Assembly (NCBI GenBank): GCA_026418275.1
Contig: JAOABQ010000113.1
Location: 1 to 64,000, forward strand
DNA length: 64,000 nucleotides
Direction of reading: 5' to 3'
Origin: Clostridia bacterium
GTDB lineage: Bacteria; Bacillota; Clostridia; Acetivibrionales; DSM-2933
Below the pieces are notes generated by a model. It ran no database searches and was not told where the DNA came from. It was given only the letters and a program-made list of their open reading frames with translations. The position numbers and the translations under genes were made by a program. This document shows positions 44,250 to 52,907 of this stretch, in pieces (position 1 is the stretch's first letter; each line of letters opens with the position of its first letter).

Positions 44250-44444
44250 ATGCGGTATATTCTAGAGCACATTGAAGAGGTTAAGGAATACATGGTGCAT
44301 CCACAAATAGAGTCCTTCCGCTGGAAGCAGGTTGCTTCAAGTAATGATGTTAAGATCCTTCAGGGTATCGCAGGAAGTATGGATAGGATCATAGATATTA
44401 CAACAGGAACTGAATTATTTAGGACTGCTCCACTTTATTTATAA
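44250..44444 (+). CDS. 64-aa hypothetical protein
   Basis: A small acidic-to-neutral protein (HIEEVKEYMVHPQIESF start) behind an excellent ribosome binding site (GAGGAGGAGATAAGTTTC). It has no membrane helix or recognised motif. Being next to Spo0E- and SipL-like genes, a sporulation-related role is possible but unsupported. Confidence 0.55.
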   Translation: MRYILEHIEEVKEYMVHPQIESFRWKQVASSNDVKILQGIAGSMDRIIDITTGTELFRTAPLYL

Positions 44445-44752
44445 AACTAAAAGTATTTCTTTAACCGGATAAGCCATTTCATCTTGGATACTTTTAAAGA
44501 AACATTTAATCTTTTAACATTATACCTTTTGTTCAGCAAAATTTGTAAACATAAAGTTTTTTTCACAAAAGTATGCAACATTTTCTATGAAGGACTATAT
44601 AATAAATTAGCTTTTATAGATGGTTGCATGCTTGCGAAAGGTATCCTACATATTAAAGTTTAAAAAAATTTAACATGGTATTCATGGTGATTTAATAATT
44701 AAACTTTAATATGAAAGGGTAAGTAACTACTTGGAGAGGAGGGGAATTTAAA
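44445..44752. other. intergenic stretch between two small genes
   Basis: About 310 bases. An inverted repeat (TTTCTTTAA near 44457 and TTAAAGAAA near 44494) may be the terminator of the upstream small gene. Nothing else is clear. Confidence 0.45.
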
Positions 44753-44953
44753 ATGAATAAAAACATGAATGATTTGGAAAGAAAAATTTTAGAAAAAAAT
44801 TTCATGCTTAATTCCCTTAACACTGCAAATAGACTCGATAAGGAAAAAATAGGTACTATAAAAGCTGAACTGGATAATTTACTATATTTGTATTACAAAT
44901 CTATGAAATGCAGCTGTAATAATACTTTTGTTTTATGGTCAGAAGGTGTTTAA
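44753..44953 (+). CDS. Spo0E-like aspartyl-phosphate phosphatase
   Basis: A 66-aa helical protein with the Spo0E-type signature KAELDNLLYLYYK near residue 38, matching the S/xxELD...Y pattern of phosphatases that dephosphorylate Spo0A or its kinases and delay sporulation. GGAGAGGAGGGGAATTTAAA gives a strong start. The C-terminus carries a Cys-Ser-Cys pair. It sits alone on the rightward strand. Confidence 0.75.
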   Translation: MNKNMNDLERKILEKNFMLNSLNTANRLDKEKIGTIKAELDNLLYLYYKSMKCSCNNTFVLWSEGV

Positions 44954-45245
44954 GAGTCTATATCATTGTTAAGGGTATACAACGACGACAACCATTATTT
45001 TAAATGCTTTCCCGGGCAGGTTTCCTGCCCTCTACATAGGGAAACCGCTTAGATCCGCAGCCTATCGGCCTTGTTATCGCCAGTGCTTTTTAATATCACA
45101 AATTTCCAATCCGTTCAAAATGTAAAAAAAGTCTTTTTCATCGTTATATTCCTCTTTTGGGACGGATATTGTTATGAAGTATTTATTTAATTTAGCTCTA
45201 TTTTATATCCGCAAAAAATCAGCGAGCCAGTAAAAATTTTTCAAT
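44954..45245. other. intergenic stretch with hairpins
   Basis: GGGCAGG and CCTGCCC (45014-45030) form a tight hairpin in a GC-richer patch, with no T-run after it. The rest is AT-rich. I see no gene and assign no function. Confidence 0.4.
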
Positions 45246-46748
45246 TTATAATACAGGCATGTTCCTATATTGATTTTGTTTATTCAATATACCGGATATA
45301 ATCTCTGCCAACTTTTGTAAACCTTCATGAATTTGTTCGGTATAAACCGCAGCAAAGCTTAAACGTATATGGTTCAATTTTTGTGAAGAAGAACTGCAAT
45401 AAAATATTTTACCAGGTGCAAAAACAATATTATGTGCCGCACACTGCTTTACCAATTCACTGATTGAAAAACCATAGGGTAAATCCAGCCAGATATTAAG
45501 GCCTCCCCCTGGGTGCATAAATTGAATACTATCAGGCAAGTTTTCATCCAGCTGCTTTACAATTGCCAAATACCTTTCCTTATATATTTGATACATGAAC
45601 CGATAGTGTTTATCCCAAAACCCATTTCGGATATAAAGGTCAAAGGTTCGTTGGATTAATCCGGATGTGGAAATGTCTGTAGTGTGTTTTGCTTCCAAAA
45701 TATTGCCTAAAAGTTCGGAAGGTACAATCATAAATCCGAGGCGTAAGCCCGGCATAAAGATTTTTGAAAAGCTTTTTATAAAAATAACACGATGGTTTTT
45801 ATCCAGTGCTTTAATAGGTATAAACCCTTTTAACTCGAAATCAAGATCACTCACATAATCATCTTCTATAATATACGCATTATATTTTTCAGCAAGGCGT
45901 AACAATTCCTGCCTTTTAAAGTTTGAATAAGAGTATCCTGTAGGATTTTGAAAAGTTGGAATGGTATAAATCAGCCGGGGCCTGTATTTATTTAGATTAT
46001 ACTCAAGAATTTTCAGATTAGGCCCGTCAGTCTCCAATTCTATATCGATAATCTGTGCACCTCTTGATTTAAAAACGGCAATCGCTCCCGTATAGGTGGG
46101 ACTTTCCACAATAACATAGTCCCCCTGGTTAAGAAATGCCTTTGAAATAATATCGATTCCCTGCTGCGCTCCAGAAATAATTTGGAGCATATCCGCACTG
46201 CAGGGTATTTTGCTTTGGTGCAGAATTTTTGCAATAGACTCTCTTAATGGATAGAATCCCTGACTTTCCTGATATCCGAAGGCATTTCCCTTGTCACGGT
46301 CAAGCACTTCGTTCAATGCCTGCTTAAAATCCTCCACAGGAAATAAATCGGGGTTAGGTGTAGCACTTGCAAAATTGACTGTATCCTTATTAATTTTTAT
46401 CTGCCCGTTATGAATAAGTGAAATATCATCCTGATGATACAATTCATCCGTCAGCATGCTTTCATTTTCCGGTGTCCTCGGCCTAATTAAAGGCAGCATT
46501 TTTGCCACATATGTGCCGCTTCCGGGTTTTGAAAAAGCATACTTATTGTTTTCAAGCATTCTATATGCTGAGACCACCGTAATTTGGTTGATTCCTAAAG
46601 AACCGGCCAACTGTCTTACCGAAGGCAGTCTCGTCCCAGCTGCCAAAACCCCATGTACAATCATTTCTTTAATTTTTTCATACAACTGGGTATATAAAGG
46701 ATTTTTTGAATCCTTTGAAAGCTTGATAGAATGAAATATATGCTCCAT
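45246..46748 (-). CDS. MocR/PdxR-type GntR regulator with aminotransferase domain
   Basis: A 500-aa fusion. The first 75 residues are a GntR winged helix (NPLYTQLYEKIKEMIVHGVLAAGTRLPSVRQLA). From about 115 a fold-type I aminotransferase domain follows, with NPTGYSYS near 262 and IKSFSKIFMPGLRLGF (PLP-binding lysine) near 325. MocR proteins sense PLP or amino acids; PdxR-type members activate PLP synthesis genes, but no pdxST lies nearby. It stands alone on the leftward strand. The metabolite it senses is not determined. Confidence 0.92.
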   Translation of the reverse strand: MEHIFHSIKLSKDSKNPLYTQLYEKIKEMIVHGVLAAGTRLPSVRQLAGSLGINQITVVSAYRMLENNKYAFSKPGSGTYVAKMLPLIRPRTPENESMLTDELYHQDDISLIHNGQIKINKDTVNFASATPNPDLFPVEDFKQALNEVLDRDKGNAFGYQESQGFYPLRESIAKILHQSKIPCSADMLQIISGAQQGIDIISKAFLNQGDYVIVESPTYTGAIAVFKSRGAQIIDIELETDGPNLKILEYNLNKYRPRLIYTIPTFQNPTGYSYSNFKRQELLRLAEKYNAYIIEDDYVSDLDFELKGFIPIKALDKNHRVIFIKSFSKIFMPGLRLGFMIVPSELLGNILEAKHTTDISTSGLIQRTFDLYIRNGFWDKHYRFMYQIYKERYLAIVKQLDENLPDSIQFMHPGGGLNIWLDLPYGFSISELVKQCAAHNIVFAPGKIFYCSSSSQKLNHIRLSFAAVYTEQIHEGLQKLAEIISGILNKQNQYRNMPVL

Positions 46749-46803
46749 ATTTTACCCTTTCTATACATGTCCCCCGCAAATTATTAGGTAACATAAACTA
46801 AAT

Positions 46804-46874
46804 AGATCGTGAAAATGATTTTGCATGGATAAATTGAATTTTCGCGATATTAAAACTTTATCGCGTTCAATCTA
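46804..46874 (+). repeat. ATCGTGAAAAT repeat, copy 1 (short form)
   Basis: AGATCGTGAAAATG, then GATAAATTGAATTTTCGCGAT, then TTTATCGCGTTCAATCTA. The same sequence, with an extra 29-base middle, occurs at 62.36 kb. Arms TTGAA..CGCGATA and TATCGCG..CAA are complementary, so it can fold. Confidence 0.8.
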
Positions 46875-46988
46875 GAATTATATATGAAGTTACAGTAACT
46901 CCTACAGTATTTGTAAATTATACCGTTCATGCATGTGTCTGATATAAATCCTTACAGAAGGAGCTATCATTATCATAAATTATGTAGT

Positions 46989-47462
46989 CTAAGGAAAGCG
47001 AGCATATAATTTTTCGTGTTCCAAAAGCCACTTTTTTCGCCACACTTCTCCTGCATAGCCTGTGAGATCACCGTTTTTTCCGATTACACGGTGACAAGGA
47101 ATCATTATATTGATCTTGTTTTTGCTGTTGGCATGCCCCACTGCCCTAACCGCTTTCTCATTTCCTATTTTTACAGCAAGGTCGGTATAAGCTATGGCAG
47201 CACCATAAGGTATTTCCTTCAGCTTTTCCCATACGTTTCTTTGAAAAGCCGTGCCTTGAGGCTGCAATACTACTGAAAATTCCTTCCTTTTCCCTTTAAA
47301 ATATTCATCCAATTGCGTAACACAATCCCTTAAACATTCAGGAATAATGCCAGGTTCTACCTCTTCATTGCAAAAAAGTATGGAAATCACCCCTTGTTGA
47401 TTTCCGCATATTTCTATAACCCCAATTTGTGATTTGTAATAGGCTTTAAAAATTTCTGCCAT
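46989..47462 (-). CDS. ogt: methylated-DNA--protein-cysteine methyltransferase
   Basis: A 157-aa suicide repair protein that takes the methyl group from O6-methylguanine onto its own cysteine. The active site is IMIPCHRVIG near residue 123, with GYAGEVWRKKWLL after it. AGGAGAGTGTTT sets the start at 47462. It is monocistronic with a short gap to the ArsC/Spx-like gene upstream. Confidence 0.94.
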   Translation of the reverse strand: MAEIFKAYYKSQIGVIEICGNQQGVISILFCNEEVEPGIIPECLRDCVTQLDEYFKGKRKEFSVVLQPQGTAFQRNVWEKLKEIPYGAAIAYTDLAVKIGNEKAVRAVGHANSKNKINIMIPCHRVIGKNGDLTGYAGEVWRKKWLLEHEKLYARFP

Positions 47463-47552
47463 AAACACTCTCCTAAATATTATTTAGGCTAAAAACATGA
47501 TGATTCTGGGACTGGTACAAGCTAGCTAAACAGGTTTGCTATATGTAAAATA

Positions 47553-47894
47553 CTACTCCGCCCAGGATGCCCATACTTCAGGCTGATACCCTACGGTAGC
47601 TTTCCTGCCATTTCTTACGATAGGGGTTCTGAATAGGCAAGAATTATTTAGAAGTATTTCCTCCCGAAGGCTTTCGGTAACAATACGGTCCATATTAAGG
47701 CGCTGATAATCCTTAGAGTCACTATTAATCAAGGTCTTTAGACCTACTGCAGCCTTTACGCTTTGGAGTTCTCCCTTGCTTAGGCTTTTTATGTTTAAAT
47801 CAATAAACTGAAATTTGATTCCCCGTTCCTTAAAATAACGCTCCGCTTTTTTTGTATCAAAACATTTTTTAACTCCAAAAATTTGAATATTCAT
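47553..47894 (-). CDS. ArsC/Spx-family thioredoxin-fold protein
   Basis: A 113-aa protein of the arsenate-reductase/Spx fold: QIFGVKKCFDTKKAERYFKERG with a single active-site-like cysteine at residue 9 (Cys-x3-Lys, not the Spx CxxC). It ends with FRTPIVRNGRKATVGYQPEVW, a typical family C-terminal segment. Members of this YffB-like group have no firm biochemical role. Start at 47894 follows AAAAAAGGAATATGCA. Confidence 0.8.
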   Translation of the reverse strand: MNIQIFGVKKCFDTKKAERYFKERGIKFQFIDLNIKSLSKGELQSVKAAVGLKTLINSDSKDYQRLNMDRIVTESLREEILLNNSCLFRTPIVRNGRKATVGYQPEVWASWAE

Positions 47895-48081
47895 TGCATA
47901 TTCCTTTTTTAAATAATTTTCACTCACGGTTCGAGTAGAAATAGATTCTTTATAGTAAACTACTCCTTTTCAAATATTATACCACAGACTAGGTTTCTCT
48001 CCAAAATAATAATACTGCAATTCTACTCTTAAAGTCCTATTATAATCATCATTTTTACCCGTTCAGCCCCTTATGGATAAG

Positions 48082-48188
48082 CTAGTGCCTCGTAACGCAA
48101 TTCCTTTCTTGGGTATGCGAGGCACAAACAGAGGAAGTGCATTTTTAACACTTTGAACCTTAAAATTTGTTGTGTTAAAAAACACTAG
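48082..48188 (+). repeat. double-hairpin repeat, copy 4
   Basis: Complete 107-bp copy (CTAGTG to CACTAG) in the same orientation as the other copies, with arms GTGCCTCG and CGAGGCAC and then the AACAC/GTGTT hairpin. It begins after the leftward ArsC/Spx gene and ends 11 bases past the stop of the FMN-binding gene. Confidence 0.92.
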
Positions 48189-48198
48189 TTTACTTAGT

Positions 48199-48585
48199 TT
48201 ACTTATTTAATGCATTTTCGATTGCTTTTAGATAGGCCTTACTGGTAACCGTAGCCCCCGAAACAATATCCACGTTTGTGGTTTGCTTTTCAATTACCTT
48301 GTTCAACACATTTTTTGTCCACTCCGGTTTTGGGAAAGTAACATCCTTAACCACATCCACTTTGGTTATTTTATGATCCTTTACTGTGACCTTTACCTCA
48401 TTAGACCATCTTCCTGCTTCATATTTTCCTTGATATACCCCATCATTAAGAGCCGAAAGATTTACTCCTCCAACTTCAAGACTGCTTCCTGTTTCAAGCC
48501 CGCGGGTAAGGTAAAAGAAGGCACCTCCAACCACTAAGATTCCTAGAGTAAAAATGATCAATCCAATTTTAATCAACCGTTTCAT
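48199..48585 (-). CDS. FMN-binding domain membrane-anchored protein
   Basis: A 128-aa protein with one N-terminal membrane helix (LIKIGLIIFTLGILVVGGAFF) and an extracellular FMN-binding domain. Its flavin attachment motif is SGATVTS near residue 108, where flavin is bonded to a threonine in this family. The domain occurs in Rnf/Nqr and related extracellular electron-transfer proteins. It clusters with a flavodoxin and a MarR gene. Start at 48585 follows AAGGGTGGTTTCA. Confidence 0.88.
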   Translation of the reverse strand: MKRLIKIGLIIFTLGILVVGGAFFYLTRGLETGSSLEVGGVNLSALNDGVYQGKYEAGRWSNEVKVTVKDHKITKVDVVKDVTFPKPEWTKNVLNKVIEKQTTNVDIVSGATVTSKAYLKAIENALNK

Positions 48586-48656
48586 TGAAACCACCCTTTT
48601 TCATTTTAGTAATATATTACGTATTATGCTTAAAAAATAGTTAACTACGTCTTTGA

Positions 48657-49175
48657 TTATGCTTTGTTCATGATCTGTGCAAATGCATTAATCGCATCCT
48701 CATCAATCATTGACATATCCTTTTTCATGTCTACTGCCGGTAGATTCGGATCGTTCTTTGCCGCTGCCTTTGAAACCACCTTGGTTATAAACCTTTCTGC
48801 AAAGTTCATTTTACTGAATAAGAGTTCACCTCCAAAGCACCCCTTGGTAGCCGCGGCATTTAAAACCTCCTCGGCAAATGCACTCTTAAACTGGGCTTCT
48901 GCGTTATCTTTAAACATACAGCACAAAAATAAACCCATTTTCTTGTTTTTCAGTACAGTGAGATTCTGTAAGCAAAATTGACTTGCTTCTTTTTGAAGCC
49001 TTCCTGCGTAGATTGAACCGCCTACAATTACTTTATCGTATTGAGAAAGGTCCGGGGCTGGCTCTTTTAATTTTAAATTGTGAAGCTCTACCTTTCCTGT
49101 AAGCATTTTTGATAACATCGAAGCACATTTTTCTGTAGTACCATGTTTGCTGGTATAAAGAATTAATGTATTCAT
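48657..49175 (-). CDS. flavodoxin-domain protein (HemG-like)
   Basis: A 172-aa protein with the flavodoxin phosphate-binding loop LYTSKHGTTEKCASML near the N-terminus and KVIVGGSIYAGRLQKEA near residue 50. It resembles the Flavodoxin_5 group, which includes protoporphyrinogen oxidase HemG; no haem genes are nearby, so a general redox role is as likely. It is followed by the FMN-binding protein and preceded by a MarR regulator, a probable operon. Confidence 0.85.
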   Translation of the reverse strand: MNTLILYTSKHGTTEKCASMLSKMLTGKVELHNLKLKEPAPDLSQYDKVIVGGSIYAGRLQKEASQFCLQNLTVLKNKKMGLFLCCMFKDNAEAQFKSAFAEEVLNAAATKGCFGGELLFSKMNFAERFITKVVSKAAAKNDPNLPAVDMKKDMSMIDEDAINAFAQIMNKA

Positions 49176-49192
49176 TTACATACCTCCCATAG

Positions 49193-49648
49193 TTAAATTT
49201 GTGATTTTTCAATATGCTTAATTTTTTCAAACAGCTTGTTAAATCCGCTGCATAGGATATCTATTTCCTCTTGGGTAAAATTCTTAAAAAGCTCACTCAA
49301 AAATTCGTCATCCTGGTGCTGGCGTTTTTCCCAGAACTGCCGGCATTTTTCTGTCAATTTAAGCCTTGTTGCTCTTGCGTCATCTTCATCCTTTTCAATT
49401 CTTAAAAAATCCTTTTCCTGTAATTTCAAGGCAAGCTGCTTCACATTCTGCCGGGAACTGCCTATGAGTTTCGCTACCTCGCTCAGCGTGGGATAATTAT
49501 CTCCAAACTGCGAAATCATTATGGTCAAAAACCACTGCTTTGTAGTCATATCATCCTTGCCCAGATATTGATCTCCTATAACCTGGAGTTTATTTGCAAG
49601 TAGAAACAGGCTGCCAAATATAAATTTTTGCTTCTCTAAACCGTCCAT
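49193..49648 (-). CDS. MarR family transcriptional regulator (second)
   Basis: A 151-aa winged-helix regulator (YPTLSEVAKLIGSSRQNVKQLALKL recognition segment, then EDDARATRLKLTEK wing). It has the flavodoxin gene 18 bases downstream and an FMN-binding gene after that, so it probably controls this small redox operon. GGAGGTGCATGGGAT precedes the ATG. Confidence 0.88.
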   Translation of the reverse strand: MDGLEKQKFIFGSLFLLANKLQVIGDQYLGKDDMTTKQWFLTIMISQFGDNYPTLSEVAKLIGSSRQNVKQLALKLQEKDFLRIEKDEDDARATRLKLTEKCRQFWEKRQHQDDEFLSELFKNFTQEEIDILCSGFNKLFEKIKHIEKSQI

Positions 49649-49804
49649 ATCCCATGCACCTCCATTGACAGTTTTAACTTGCGTAACACATTACCTATAT
49701 AAGTAATATATTACGCATTTGTTTTTTTGTCAAGTGTTTTATAATTTTATTCATGGGCAGCAGTGTGGAAAGGGTTGTTACAAATATTTATAGATTCCTT
49801 TCTA

Positions 49805-49846
49805 AAATAAAAAGCCAGCTTTAGCTTTTGCTGGCTCTTTATTTTA
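49805..49846. terminator. bidirectional terminator before the copper-amine-oxidase-N gene
   Basis: AAAGCCAGC and GCTGGCTCTTT arms form a stem with T-rich flanks. It lies eight bases after the stop of the leftward 49854-50798 gene. Confidence 0.75.
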
Positions 49847-49853
49847 GTAAAAC

Positions 49854-50798
49854 TTAATTTGTCAATACAAAGTGCGTATACCTATCATTACCGTTCTCAT
49901 AAGGCTTAAAGGATGTCTTAAGTATATTGGTTTTTTCACCTTTCAGTCCTATACCAAGATGCCATCCCACATACTCTGCCTTTTTCGGTTTTGAGCCGGT
50001 TACCCATTCCTCCGAATCAAATGATTTTTGAATGCTTTCGTTTAAACCAATATCTGTTCCGCCAATAACACTGGTCTTCCCAGAAATATACTGAAAATAG
50101 GGCTTAAAATATGCTGATGCATAAACTTTATTTTTGAACAAAGGATTTTTAACAGTTATATTATTGTATGTCAACGTGTACTTAAACGCAATATATTCCA
50201 ACTTATCATTTTTCAAATCACTTACCTTATATCCATTCTTTTCTGCAAAACTAACAGCAGCGCTTCCTGTTAAAACTTCATTAACAGTCATTGTGATATC
50301 AGCAGTTAATGAATTATCTTTATATGTTGAATCCCATTTACCTTTATAAGTAGTTTTTAAAGGAATAGGGTCTTCCAATGTTCCTTTCGCGGTCGTTGTA
50401 CTTGTATTGGGTTGGGGTGTGTTCGTACTTGGCTGGGGTGTACTGCTGCTTGGCTGTGCAGTGCTTCCGGTAGGTGTATTATCTTTATGAGGAAGTCCCT
50501 CATTATTCGATGTTGTGCTTATGTAAATCGACTTGGTCTCGGAATCCCATACCAGACCAGCTCCTAACATGTCGGTCACAGCTCTCACAGGAAGGTATGT
50601 TCTTCCATTCACTACAATTGGCGACATATTTGAACCGTCTGCCTCTTTAAGCTGTTGAAGTTTGTTGTTTACGTAGAGCTTAATACTGTCGTTTGCATAT
50701 GCCTCTACCTTTCTTGCAACATTGGATGCAAAAATAGAGCCTGGTATTAATAGTGATGCTATTAACCCACCCACTAGTGCAATTTTCATTCTCTTCAT
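49854..50798 (-). CDS. secreted copper-amine-oxidase-N domain protein
   Basis: A 314-aa exported protein with a signal peptide (LVGGLIASLLIPGSIFA, residues 8-25) and a copper amine oxidase-like N-terminal repeat (GRTYLPVRAVTDMLGAGLVWD, about residues 65-86). A Thr/Pro/Ser-rich linker with repeated PSSSTPQPSTNTPQP follows, then a beta-rich C-terminal domain of unknown function (about 140-314). The N-terminal module occurs in many clostridial cell-surface proteins without copper chemistry. Start at 50798 follows GAGGTAAAAGAG. Confidence 0.85.
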   Translation of the reverse strand: MKRMKIALVGGLIASLLIPGSIFASNVARKVEAYANDSIKLYVNNKLQQLKEADGSNMSPIVVNGRTYLPVRAVTDMLGAGLVWDSETKSIYISTTSNNEGLPHKDNTPTGSTAQPSSSTPQPSTNTPQPNTSTTTAKGTLEDPIPLKTTYKGKWDSTYKDNSLTADITMTVNEVLTGSAAVSFAEKNGYKVSDLKNDKLEYIAFKYTLTYNNITVKNPLFKNKVYASAYFKPYFQYISGKTSVIGGTDIGLNESIQKSFDSEEWVTGSKPKKAEYVGWHLGIGLKGEKTNILKTSFKPYENGNDRYTHFVLTN

Positions 50799-51103
50799 CT
50801 CTTTTACCTCACTTTACTATTTAGTATATACTTCCATATCAAGCAGCTATTTTAATAACAACCTTAGAATCTTTAAAAAGGTCTTCCCCTATCTTTAGCA
50901 GTTCGTACTTTCAAGATTCGGGGCTATTATTTAATATGGCAAGCTGATTCATTAAATAGTATACCATATTTATGATGTTTCTTACAAAGCATATTAATAT
51001 TCTACTCGTTAACTTTTGCTGCGTCTCACGGTAATAGCGGCAAATGAAAAATAGTAAAATGCGGGCCTCGAATGGCCCGCCAATACCATACCTATGCCTG
51101 AAT
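50799..51103. other. gene-free stretch before the hydrogenase operon end
   Basis: About 305 bases of AT-rich sequence between the secreted-protein start and the hydA-like stop. I see no clear terminator beyond a short GC-rich hairpin (GGGCC and GGCCC near 51062-51080). Confidence 0.45.
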
Positions 51104-52888
51104 CTAAATTCTTTCCCTTTCTTCAAAATGGGTGTGGAGAAGTTCATGGGCGATTTCCCCGAACGGCTCTCCCAGGTAACTTTTATAAAGCTCTAATATT
51201 TCCTTATTCTCATGAGATTTTCTGACTTTTTGTCTTCTATCCTCTTCATAGATAGCTTCCCTACGCTGTTTAACAATTTCATGATTGCCATGGTGGTAAG
51301 GCTGTCCTCCCCCAGCAATACAGCCCCCGGGACATGCCATAATTTCAATGGCATGGTAATCCGCCTTTCCATCCCTTATATCCTCCAAAATCTCACGAGC
51401 ATTTCCAAGTCCGCTGGCTATTCCTATTTTCAGCTCCTGGTCACCCACTTTTACAGTAGCCTTATGAATGCCTTCAAGCTCTCTTAAGTCTTCAAACTCT
51501 ATCTTTTCAAGCGGCTGACCCGTTATCCATTCGTGGGCAGTACGCATGACCGCTTCGATGACACCACCGGCTGTACCAAATATAACAGATGCTCCTGTTG
51601 TTTCCCCAAGGGGCCTGTCGAACTCACTGTCAGGCAGCCTGTCAAACTCTATGCCCGCTTCCTTGATCATAGCTCCCAACTCCCGGGTAGTAATAACGAT
51701 ATCTACATTATTATGCTCGTCCTTTGTAAGCTCAGGGCGTTTAGCTTCCGCCTTTTTGGCAATACAAGGCATGACCGAAACTACTACGATGTTATCAGGG
51801 TCCAGTCCGTTCTTCTCTGCATAGAAGGTCTTGGCTATGGTTCCAAACATAATGTGTGGAGATTTGCAGGTGGACGGAACGTGAATCAGTTCAGGGAACT
51901 GGTGTTCAATGAACTTGACCCAGGCAGGGCAGCAGTTTGTCAGAATGGGCAGGGTTTTATTGTTTTTAATCCGGTAAATAAGCTCGGAGGCCTCCTCCAT
52001 TACCGTAAGGTCTGCACCGAAGTCGGTGTCAAATACGCCATCAAATCCCATTCGTTTCAAAGCAGTTACCATTTTCCCGGTTACGATGGTTCCCGGCTCC
52101 ATTCCAAAAAGCTCACCCAATGCAACACGAATCGCAGGCGCTGTTTGCACCAAAACATGCTTGTCTGGATCGTTTAATGCCTCCCAAACCTTATCGGTAT
52201 GATATACCTCTGTGAGCGCAGCAGTTGGACATACCTGTACACATTGACCGCAGTATGTACAGGAGGATTCTACCATGGGTATATTGGCAAAGGGTCCCAC
52301 AAAAGCATTAAAACCGCGCCCAATTCCCGACAGTATGCCACAGGTTTGAACTTCGTTGCAACCTGTTTCACAGCGACGGCAGTATATACATTTATTGGCG
52401 TCCTTTACAATGGCATCACTGGATGTATCCTTGGGATAACTCATCCGTTCCCCTTCCCACCGTATTTCCCTTACGTTCAGTTCCTCAGCCAGAGCCTGAA
52501 GCTCGCACTCCAGGTTTTTCGGACAGGTAAAGCACTCATTAGGGTGGTTTGACAACAGAAGTTCAACGGCCCCTCTCCTTGCTGTTATTGCACGTAAAGT
52601 ATCTGTTCGTACCGCCATCCCGTCCTGTACCCTAGTGACACAGGAGGGCACCAGCTTGTTCCTGTTGTTTCGGGCATCTACCAGTTCAACCATGCACACT
52701 CTGCAAGACGCCGTCTTATTGTACATTTGAAAGTCATGCAGATCCAAATGGCACAGTGTGGGTATCTTGATACCCACCTCATGGGCAGCCTCCAGAATTG
52801 TAATTCCCTCAGGAACTGTAATTTCCTGATCATTGATTTTAACGTTAATGATTTTTTCAGTGTTGTTGTTTTCGGTACTATCTACCAT
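51104..52888 (-). CDS. hydA: [FeFe]-hydrogenase large subunit, bifurcating type
   Basis: A 594-aa catalytic subunit. Residues 1-85 form a [2Fe-2S] plant-type domain (CHLDLHDFQ, CRVC). A His-ligated [4Fe-4S] site is HPNECFTC (115-122), followed by two ferredoxin clusters (CIYCRRCETGC at 167-177 and CTYCGQCVQVC at 210-220). The H-cluster site has LTNCCPAW (316-323), VMPCIAKKAEA (372-382) and MACPGGCIAGGG (518-528). The first of these is usually TSCCPxW. Together with the two flavin/thioredoxin-like subunit genes upstream, it forms a trimeric NAD/ferredoxin-linked hydrogenase. Confidence 0.95.
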   Translation of the reverse strand: MVDSTENNNTEKIINVKINDQEITVPEGITILEAAHEVGIKIPTLCHLDLHDFQMYNKTASCRVCMVELVDARNNRNKLVPSCVTRVQDGMAVRTDTLRAITARRGAVELLLSNHPNECFTCPKNLECELQALAEELNVREIRWEGERMSYPKDTSSDAIVKDANKCIYCRRCETGCNEVQTCGILSGIGRGFNAFVGPFANIPMVESSCTYCGQCVQVCPTAALTEVYHTDKVWEALNDPDKHVLVQTAPAIRVALGELFGMEPGTIVTGKMVTALKRMGFDGVFDTDFGADLTVMEEASELIYRIKNNKTLPILTNCCPAWVKFIEHQFPELIHVPSTCKSPHIMFGTIAKTFYAEKNGLDPDNIVVVSVMPCIAKKAEAKRPELTKDEHNNVDIVITTRELGAMIKEAGIEFDRLPDSEFDRPLGETTGASVIFGTAGGVIEAVMRTAHEWITGQPLEKIEFEDLRELEGIHKATVKVGDQELKIGIASGLGNAREILEDIRDGKADYHAIEIMACPGGCIAGGGQPYHHGNHEIVKQRREAIYEEDRRQKVRKSHENKEILELYKSYLGEPFGEIAHELLHTHFEERERI

Positions 52889-52907
52889 GAATTTCCCTCC
52901 CTGGTGT

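Noticed and set aside
50911-51147. A 78-codon leftward frame downstream of hydA
   Set aside because: It has no ribosome binding site, overlaps the end of hydA in another frame and resembles no protein family.
51533-52177. A 214-codon frame opposite hydA
   Set aside because: It is a shadow of the hydrogenase gene, whose cluster motifs are all intact on the leftward strand.
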